Part shown: piece after piece, positions 7,172 to 11,786 of the stretch
Position numbering within the stretch: position 1 is the first letter of the stretch
How the letters are laid out: each line of letters begins with the position of its first letter
From: VFKE01 sp043758025
Lineage (GTDB): Bacteria; Verrucomicrobiota; Verrucomicrobiia; Verrucomicrobiales; Verrucomicrobiaceae
Assembly: GCA_043758025.1 (NCBI GenBank)
Contig: JAYVOH010000180.1
Location: 1-11,786, forward strand
Direction: 5' to 3'
DNA length: 11,786 bases
Notes under the pieces: generated by a model
The model's input: only the letters and a program-made list of their open reading frames with translations
Told to the model about the DNA's origin: nothing
Database searches by the model: none
Made by a program: the position numbers and the translations under genes

Positions 7172-8173
7172 GTGATCCGCCACCTGACCCTGCTCTCCGG
7201 CTGCGTCACAATTTTTGCATCCTCGCTAGACGCATCCGATTTGTTCCAGTTCTCGCGCCCCGAGATGGGAACAGTGTTTCAGATTAAATTTTATGTCAAT
7301 GACAAGTCGGTGGCCGAGCGCGCGGCGAAGGCGGCGTTCGCTCGCATCGCGGAGATCAATCAGATAGCCTCCGACTATCTGCCAGAGAGCGAACTGAGCC
7401 GCTTCAATAAAGCGCACGATCATCAGGCCATCCCCGTAAGTCGCGATCTGTTCGCGTTGATCGAAAAATCTGTGGCCACATCAAAGCTCACCGAGGGAGC
7501 TTTCGACATCACCTGCACTTATGCGGTGCAGAATTGGCGGCGGGCGCAGCGGCAGAAGAAACTCCCCTCTCCCGAACTCACGGCGCGCGCGATTGAGATG
7601 ACCGACTGGCGCACCTTGCAACTTGATGCCACGGCGCGCACCATCACCAAGTTGAAGCCAGGCGTGTTGATTGATCTGGGCGGCATCGGCAAGGGTTACG
7701 CGGCGCATGAGGCGCTGCTTGTGCTCCAGCAACATGGCATCACTCGCGCGATCGTCGCAGGCAGCGGCGACATCGCCATCGGCGATCCGCCGACGGGCAA
7801 GGACGGCTGGGATGTTGCGCTGCGCACGTTCGAGAAACCGGAAGATTCGGACCATCTCATCCATCTCAGCCTGCATAACTGCGGCTGCTCCACATCAGGC
7901 GATCTGCATCAGTTTCTCGAACTCGACGGCGCGCGCTACTCGCACATCATTGATCCCAAAACCGGACTCGGCCTCACCCGACGCATCGCTTGCACCATCA
8001 TCGCGCCCACCGCTTTCGATGCCGACGCATTGGACACGCCGCTCTGCGTGCTCGGAGTCGAGCACGGGCTGGCGCTGGTGGAGAAACTTACCGGCTGCCA
8101 TGCGCGCTTTGTCACACTAGACGGCGACTCACCTCGCGTATCGGAGTCACCCAAATTTCCACCGCATCGTTAA
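7172..8173 (+). CDS. apbE: FAD:protein FMN transferase (ApbE family)
   Basis: ApbE enzymes use FAD and Mg2+ to attach FMN covalently to Ser/Thr of exported electron-transfer proteins. The protein is 333 aa, normal for the family, starting at GTG 7172; an in-frame stop at 7148-7150 rules out a long extension. Visible family landmarks are MGTVFQI near residue 32, ASDYLPESELSRFN, DLGGIGKGYA (168-177), TSGD (241-244), HIIDPKTG (258-265) and the metal-site region DADALDT (283-289) before VLG. The usual Gly-Gly-Asp before the active site is GSGD here. The N-terminus is a signal sequence: either a Sec peptide cleaved around SSLDA-S, or a lipoprotein signal with LSGC at residues 8-11, though the hydrophobic part before that Cys is short. 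It lies 21 bases after the dihaem/FGE-like gene, suggesting one operon and a role in the same extracytoplasmic redox process. No obvious flavinylation target motif occurs in the other proteins here. Confidence 0.93.
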   Translation: MIRHLTLLSGCVTIFASSLDASDLFQFSRPEMGTVFQIKFYVNDKSVAERAAKAAFARIAEINQIASDYLPESELSRFNKAHDHQAIPVSRDLFALIEKSVATSKLTEGAFDITCTYAVQNWRRAQRQKKLPSPELTARAIEMTDWRTLQLDATARTITKLKPGVLIDLGGIGKGYAAHEALLVLQQHGITRAIVAGSGDIAIGDPPTGKDGWDVALRTFEKPEDSDHLIHLSLHNCGCSTSGDLHQFLELDGARYSHIIDPKTGLGLTRRIACTIIAPTAFDADALDTPLCVLGVEHGLALVEKLTGCHARFVTLDGDSPRVSESPKFPPHR

Positions 8174-8178
8174 ACCTG

Positions 8179-8195
8179 CGCAACTGCGGGTTGCG
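8179..8195. terminator. Small hairpin between converging genes
   Basis: CGCAAC (8179-8184) and GTTGCG (8190-8195) form a perfect six-base stem with a five-base loop, in the 41-base gap between the end of apbE and the end of the convergent minus-strand gene. The position suits a bidirectional terminator, but neither side has a T-run, so the call is tentative. Confidence 0.35.
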
Positions 8196-8214
8196 AGATG
8201 CTTTGACCGCTTCA

Positions 8215-9555
8215 TCACTTCGCGCTCCACCAGTAGCGCATGCCCGTATCCTTATCGTCGCTTTTCCGCGGCTCTTTGACCGCGCCATTGTCGTCCTTCA
8301 AATCTTTGCCGATGGAATAGACCACGCGGTCGGTGGCATTCCAGCGCATCGGCGCATTGTCGAAAGAATCGGCCGGAACCGCGTCCAAAAACTTCGGCAC
8401 CAGTTCATCGAGCTTCTCCGGCAGCTTGCCATGCTCCAGTTCAAAGCGACGCAGCGCGATCATGATGATGGCCTGCCGGTGCAGGGCGCAGGTTTGCGCG
8501 CCTCTGGTGTAGATGCTGCCCAACGTGGGAAGCGAGAGACACAGCAGCATATTGCCCCCGACATTTGGACTCACATAAAAACGCAGCCAGTTGTTCCTCC
8601 AAGCCCGAATGTCTTTATCCTGAATCTGACCGGCTTTGATGATTGCAGGCCAATCTTTCTCCAAGGCTTGAAGAACTTGTTTCTGTAATTTAAGGTAGTT
8701 GTGTAGAGATCGATTGATCTGGGTGAAATACTTATACACCAGCGCCTGTTGGTCGGAGTATAAAGCGGTTGAAGAAACCATGCTTGAGTCATTTAGGAAT
8801 GTTTTGAAGCTAGTTTTCAGAATCAAGTATTCGAAGCGAAGTGCAAAACGGAGATCATTGGTCTTTATATCAAAGGACATCAACGCCTCTTGGGAACTAC
8901 GGAGCAATGGTTCGCCAACGCCAGGTGCGGTCAAAGCGGATTTCAATCCGCCCTCGCCATTCTGTTCCACAGTAATAGCGACCCAATAATGAACGATAAC
9001 CCCCTCGGCACCGCCAAGACCCTGCCCAAAGCGGACAATCCTGAGCGCTTCCTCCGCAGCATTCTCCGCCTTCCCGTCACGAGCGAGCAGTTCGATCTTG
9101 ATTCGCAGCAGTTGGCCAGCCACAGCCTGGCATTCCGACAGACCGCTTATTGAGCTGGAAAAAGTCATTTTCTCATCAATTCCCGGCCAACGCCAGGTTA
9201 CCGGATCAGTCTTCATCAATTCATCGAATGACCGGATCGCATCTTCATTCTTCTGCACAAACTCACGCATGGCAGGCTCCTTGCTCTTGTCGCCAAAATT
9301 CTTGGTGGGGGGAGCTTCTTTGGTTCCCTGCAACGGATGGTTCTTGATGGCCTCAATGAAAACCGCGAGCGGATTCTTGCCTTCACAGCCGGGCGTGAAC
9401 TTCGGCAGTATCCAAGCGTCATCCGGCGGGGCGTCGTCCTTGAAGATATAAAATCCCAGCGCGATGATCACGAGCCCGAACAGGATAAAAATATTGCGCC
9501 ATCCTCTGCGGTTCGCGCGCACATCGTCTTCAAGTTTTTCCAGCAGTTTACTCAT
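8215..9555 (-). CDS. Membrane-anchored protein of unknown function with pseudopilin-like C-terminal motif
   Basis: I do not recognise a named family for most of this protein. The start is set at the ATG on 9555-9553 (446 aa), where AAAGG lies about 12 bases upstream; an in-frame ATG at 9615 would add 20 residues unlike an N-terminus. A positively charged segment (RANRRGWRN) precedes one transmembrane helix at residues 21-38, so the bulk should be outside the cytoplasm. The middle is mostly helical and without catalytic motifs. From about residue 359 it has RRFELEHGKLPEKLDELVP followed by DAVPADSFDNAPMRW and VYSIGKDLKDDNG. This pattern recalls the C-terminal part of type II secretion pseudopilins and recurs in many uncharacterised proteins of Planctomycetes and Verrucomicrobia, here without a prepilin cleavage site. 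It is the third gene on the minus strand behind the two-component pair (86-base gap), so it may be cotranscribed with it; a functional link is unproven. Confidence 0.8.
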   Translation of the reverse strand: MSKLLEKLEDDVRANRRGWRNIFILFGLVIIALGFYIFKDDAPPDDAWILPKFTPGCEGKNPLAVFIEAIKNHPLQGTKEAPPTKNFGDKSKEPAMREFVQKNEDAIRSFDELMKTDPVTWRWPGIDEKMTFSSSISGLSECQAVAGQLLRIKIELLARDGKAENAAEEALRIVRFGQGLGGAEGVIVHYWVAITVEQNGEGGLKSALTAPGVGEPLLRSSQEALMSFDIKTNDLRFALRFEYLILKTSFKTFLNDSSMVSSTALYSDQQALVYKYFTQINRSLHNYLKLQKQVLQALEKDWPAIIKAGQIQDKDIRAWRNNWLRFYVSPNVGGNMLLCLSLPTLGSIYTRGAQTCALHRQAIIMIALRRFELEHGKLPEKLDELVPKFLDAVPADSFDNAPMRWNATDRVVYSIGKDLKDDNGAVKEPRKSDDKDTGMRYWWSAK

Positions 9556-9641
9556 GGTGGAGAAACCTTTGTGAAAGAAGCCACAGAAATGTCCAACGGC
9601 TTCTCGGAAGCGCAACGATTGCAGCCTGCTTTGAGGAATAC

Positions 9642-10850
9642 TTATATGCCGCGAGGCACGCGAATGGTAAACACGGTTTCCACGCCGGGCCTGCTGTGGA
9701 GTTCGATGGTTCCCTTGTGAGCCTCCACAGCGCGCTTAACGATGGAGAGTCCCAGCCCGGTGCCTTTGACCTCGCGACCTTCGGGGCGCATGACGCGATA
9801 GAATCGCTTGAAGACAAATGGCAAATCCGCTTGCGGGATGCCCACGCCGTTGTCGCGAATCTCGACCTGCAAGGAGCCGTTGTCTTGCTTCAGCGCCACG
9901 TCCACACGAAGCCCCTGAGCCTGATTTTCCTTGAGCGCGTTCTGCACGAGGTTAAATAAAACCTGATCCCAATAAAAGCGATCGCCGTGAAGTCTGGTGT
10001 CAGCGTCCGATTCCACGACGATATTCACGCGGGCAGACTTCGCGGCTATCACAGGACTGAGGCGCTGGATGACATCCTTCGCACAGTCCTGTAGATCAAA
10101 TTCATTTATTCGCAGCGCGGCATCCTGTCCCGATTCCATGCGGCTGATGACGAGAAGGTCTTCCACAATGTGCGCGAGGCGGTCGCCGTGTTTTTTCATC
10201 ACGGTAAATGCGCGATTGATTTCATCTGCCTGCGTCAGATCACCTTCCATCAAGTTTTCCAGATAACCGATGATGATGGAGAGCGGCGTGCGCAGTTCAT
10301 GTGAGGCATTGGCGACAAAGTCCTTCCTGATCTTCTCGAGTGTGTGCTTGCCCGTTTCATCACGGAGGATGAGCAGCATCTCGCCTTCTGCGGCATGAAT
10401 GGCCTCGCTTTGCAGAGGGACGGCAAGAACTTGGTAGATACGATCTTCCGCGCGGCTGTCATCGGCCACATGAGAGACCTGAACTTCCTCGGAAACCCGC
10501 TGACCGCTGGTGAAAGAGCGTTCGACGATTTCAATGATGCGCCGGTTGGGCACGCATTCCATGAGCCTGCGCCCCACAGGCTCTGTCACGGGCGGGAAAA
10601 AATACTGCGCGCCGAGATTGACGAAGATCATTCGCATGTCGCCGTCAATGATGAACAGGCCGTCATCGATGCCATCCACCAGACGGTGGAGAAGTTCCGC
10701 GCGCCGCTGGATGCGCCGGAGAAATTCAGCATCTTTGATTTTTTGCTGCTGAATCTCTACACTGACGGCCCGCATCTCGCCGCGCTGGCGCCACCAGGCA
10801 TGGGCAAAGCCCGCAGTCGCAAGCATGCTGGCGATCAAAAAAATGGTCAT
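9642..10850 (-). CDS. phoR: PhoR-like membrane sensor histidine kinase
   Basis: Sensor kinase expected to phosphorylate the adjacent response regulator. The 402 residues show one N-terminal transmembrane helix (about 2-19), a charged coiled-coil linker, a PAS domain (about 50-160; VDGIDDGLFIIDGDMRMIFVN), a HisKA dimerisation domain with the phospho-accepting His184 in NASHELRTPLS, and a HATPase_c domain. The ATP-binding motifs are present: N-box NLVQNALKEN (from 300), G1 DNGVGIP (333-339), F-box VFKRFYR and G2 GTGLGLSIVK (363-372). It should be catalytically competent. With no sizeable extracellular domain, it probably senses through the PAS domain or through partners, as PhoR proteins do. 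The ATG on 10850-10848 is the only plausible start before an upstream in-frame stop, but has no clear ribosome binding site. It follows phoB by 55 bases. PhoR is the best name by architecture and partner, but related PAS-HisKA kinases cannot be excluded. Confidence 0.85.
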   Translation of the reverse strand: MTIFLIASMLATAGFAHAWWRQRGEMRAVSVEIQQQKIKDAEFLRRIQRRAELLHRLVDGIDDGLFIIDGDMRMIFVNLGAQYFFPPVTEPVGRRLMECVPNRRIIEIVERSFTSGQRVSEEVQVSHVADDSRAEDRIYQVLAVPLQSEAIHAAEGEMLLILRDETGKHTLEKIRKDFVANASHELRTPLSIIIGYLENLMEGDLTQADEINRAFTVMKKHGDRLAHIVEDLLVISRMESGQDAALRINEFDLQDCAKDVIQRLSPVIAAKSARVNIVVESDADTRLHGDRFYWDQVLFNLVQNALKENQAQGLRVDVALKQDNGSLQVEIRDNGVGIPQADLPFVFKRFYRVMRPEGREVKGTGLGLSIVKRAVEAHKGTIELHSRPGVETVFTIRVPRGI

Positions 10851-10905
10851 GGGAGATGATAAGTCTGGACGCCTGGATTGTCAGTCCTTCATCATTTGAT
10901 TTTGA

Positions 10906-11589
10906 TTAATCATTGAAACGATACCCAGCTCCACGCGAGGTATGGATGAGGCTGGCATACTCACCAAGCTTTTCTCGAAGTCGCTTCACATGGGTGTCCA
11001 GGGTGCGGGTGCGGACACCTCCCGTGTAGCCCCAGACTTCGCGGAGGATGGCCTCGCGATCAATGACCTCACCCTTGTGGGCTGCGAGCAAGTGCATCAG
11101 CTTGAATTCCAGCACCGTGAGATCCATCTCGGTGCCGTTCAGGGTGAGTTTGATTTTGGCAAGATCAAACACGCACGGGCCGACCCGAAGCTCGGAGCTG
11201 TCCATCGTTTTCACGGAACGCCGGAGGATGGACTGAACTCGCAGCACAAGTTCCTTGGGGCTAAAGGGCTTCGAGATGTAATCGTCGGCACCCACCTGCA
11301 AACCGGCGATGCGGTCTTCAGCCATGCCCTTGGCAGTGAGCATGATGATCGGGATGCTGCGCAGCGTTTCGTCTTTGCGCAATTCCTGGCAGACAAACAT
11401 CCCGTCGCGCCCCGGCATCATCACATCCAGCACGATGGCGTCCGGCTTGCGGTTGCGCACCATGCGCAAGGCCGTGAGTCCGTCGGCGGCTTCTTCCGTG
11501 GAATAACCAGCGCGGCGCAGGTTCATCCCGACGAGTTCACGCACGTCGTCTTCGTCGTCGGCGATGAGAACCATGGATTTGTCTGACAT
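10906..11589 (-). CDS. phoB: PhoB-like OmpR-family response regulator
   Basis: DNA-binding response regulator of 227 aa, the usual length for the OmpR/PhoB family. The receiver domain (about 5-120) has the acidic pair D11-D12, phospho-acceptor Asp55 in IVLDVMMPG, Thr85 in MLTAK and Lys107 in SKPFSP. The winged-helix DNA-binding domain (about 130-227) has the typical LTVLEFKLMHLLAAHKG entry, the recognition-helix region RTRTLDTHVKRLREKLG and the terminal RGAGYRF. The histidine kinase gene lies 55 bases downstream on the same strand, so the two form an operon with the regulator first. In known systems PhoB activates phosphate-starvation genes by binding direct repeats near promoters. The region upstream of this gene contains similar repeats, suggesting autoregulation. 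Other OmpR-family names are possible, because no phosphate transport or phoU gene lies in the window to confirm the role. Confidence 0.87.
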   Translation of the reverse strand: MSDKSMVLIADDEDDVRELVGMNLRRAGYSTEEAADGLTALRMVRNRKPDAIVLDVMMPGRDGMFVCQELRKDETLRSIPIIMLTAKGMAEDRIAGLQVGADDYISKPFSPKELVLRVQSILRRSVKTMDSSELRVGPCVFDLAKIKLTLNGTEMDLTVLEFKLMHLLAAHKGEVIDREAILREVWGYTGGVRTRTLDTHVKRLREKLGEYASLIHTSRGAGYRFND

Positions 11590-11604
11590 AGAGTTTAGTG
11601 AATC

Positions 11605-11680
11605 CCTGACGGTGACAATTTTGTCAGGATGAGCAAACCAGTGTTTGTGACAAGATTGTAACCTTGGCTGTCGCTGTCAC
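11605..11680 (-). promoter_or_regulatory. Cluster of TGTCA/TGACA half-sites upstream of phoB (possible Pho boxes)
   Basis: Within 16-91 bases upstream of the phoB start there are several related half-sites. TGACAATTTTGTCA (11613-11626) is a six-base inverted repeat around a two-base centre. TTGTGAC-AAGA-TTGTAAC (11645-11662) is a direct repeat with the seven-four-seven layout of an E. coli Pho box, though only about 9 of 14 repeat positions match CTGTCAT/CTGTCAC. CTGTCGCTGTCAC lies at 11668-11680. The arrangement suggests binding sites for the regulator itself. No convincing -35/-10 pair for phoB was found. The seven-four-seven repeat reads on the plus strand, opposite to phoB. Confidence 0.45.
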
Positions 11681-11758
11681 GTATCCCCGAAATAGTGGCA
11701 AGAAAAACCTAGGGGGAATTTTTCTTTCCGTTAAATCGTTAAGATTTCAGCGGTCTGG

Positions 11759-11764
11759 TTGACA
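11759..11764 (+). promoter_or_regulatory. Isolated TTGACA, possible -35 box for a gene to the right
   Basis: A perfect TTGACA lies 22 bases from the right edge on the plus strand. A -10 box at normal spacing would begin at about 11782, and only five bases of it would be visible, so the call cannot be confirmed. The rest of 11681-11786 holds no gene; it contains GAAAAA (11702-11707) and TTTTTC (11719-11724) flanking CCTAGG but no stable hairpin. Confidence 0.2.
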
Positions 11765-11786
11765 GGCATTTGATAAGAGAAAGCGA

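Noticed and set aside
6314..7183. A 289-codon minus-strand open frame opposite the FGE-like domain
   Set aside because: The low-complexity Gly/Ala/Val-rich translation is a shadow of the conserved plus-strand domain.
7172..7204. Firm lipoprotein call for ApbE from LSGC
   Set aside because: Only about six hydrophobic residues precede the Cys, too few for a confident lipoprotein signal. A Sec signal cleaved later is at least as likely.
10942..11586. A 214-codon plus-strand open frame opposite the response regulator
   Set aside because: The minus strand carries a complete receiver and winged-helix protein. The plus-strand product has no family features.
11702..11724. Possible terminator or hairpin GAAAAA/TTTTTC around CCTAGG
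   Set aside because: Only six A-T-rich pairs across an 11-base loop; too weak to form stably, and there is no gene end nearby.

Overview
The window most likely comes from a member of the Verrucomicrobiota (PVC group). This is inferred from protein types, not from a marker gene. The clues are a Tat-exported Gfo/Idh/MocA oxidoreductase, a secreted protein joining 'planctomycete-type' cytochrome c domains to a formylglycine-generating-enzyme-like domain, and a membrane-anchored protein with the pseudopilin-like C-terminal motif common in that group. The DNA is moderately GC-rich and densely coding, and most start codons lack a strong Shine-Dalgarno sequence.

Left end (1-3733, plus strand): the tail of a defence operon. 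A C-terminal fragment of an AbiEii/AbiGii-type nucleotidyltransferase toxin runs in from outside the window. Its stop codon overlaps the start of a complete type I restriction subunit HsdR (1127 aa, with a DUF4145 domain and a coiled coil in front of the nuclease and helicase parts). The methylase and specificity subunits and the AbiEi antitoxin are not in the window and would be expected upstream.

Centre (3814-8173, plus strand): exported redox-type proteins. First is a Tat-signal Gfo/Idh/MocA oxidoreductase. A gap of about 217 bases follows, holding an AT-rich inverted and direct repeat cluster. Next is a secreted protein with two tandem c-type haem domains fused to an FGE-like domain that lacks the catalytic cysteines. 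An ApbE-type flavin transferase lies 21 bases downstream, probably in the same operon. I infer an extracytoplasmic electron-transfer module, but the substrate is unknown.

Right end (8215-11589, minus strand): a three-gene run in the order phoB-like response regulator, phoR-like histidine kinase, then a membrane-anchored protein of unknown function. It converges on apbE. The regulator and kinase fit a phosphate-type two-component system. The 197 bases upstream of phoB hold a cluster of TGTCA/TGACA half-sites, including an 18-base direct repeat with the 7-4-7 layout of a Pho box, so autoregulation is plausible.

I saw no tRNA, rRNA, CRISPR array, transposase or integrase. No stretch without a gene exceeds 300 bases; the two longest are 5116-5386 (to the preferred start) and 11590-11786, both described below.
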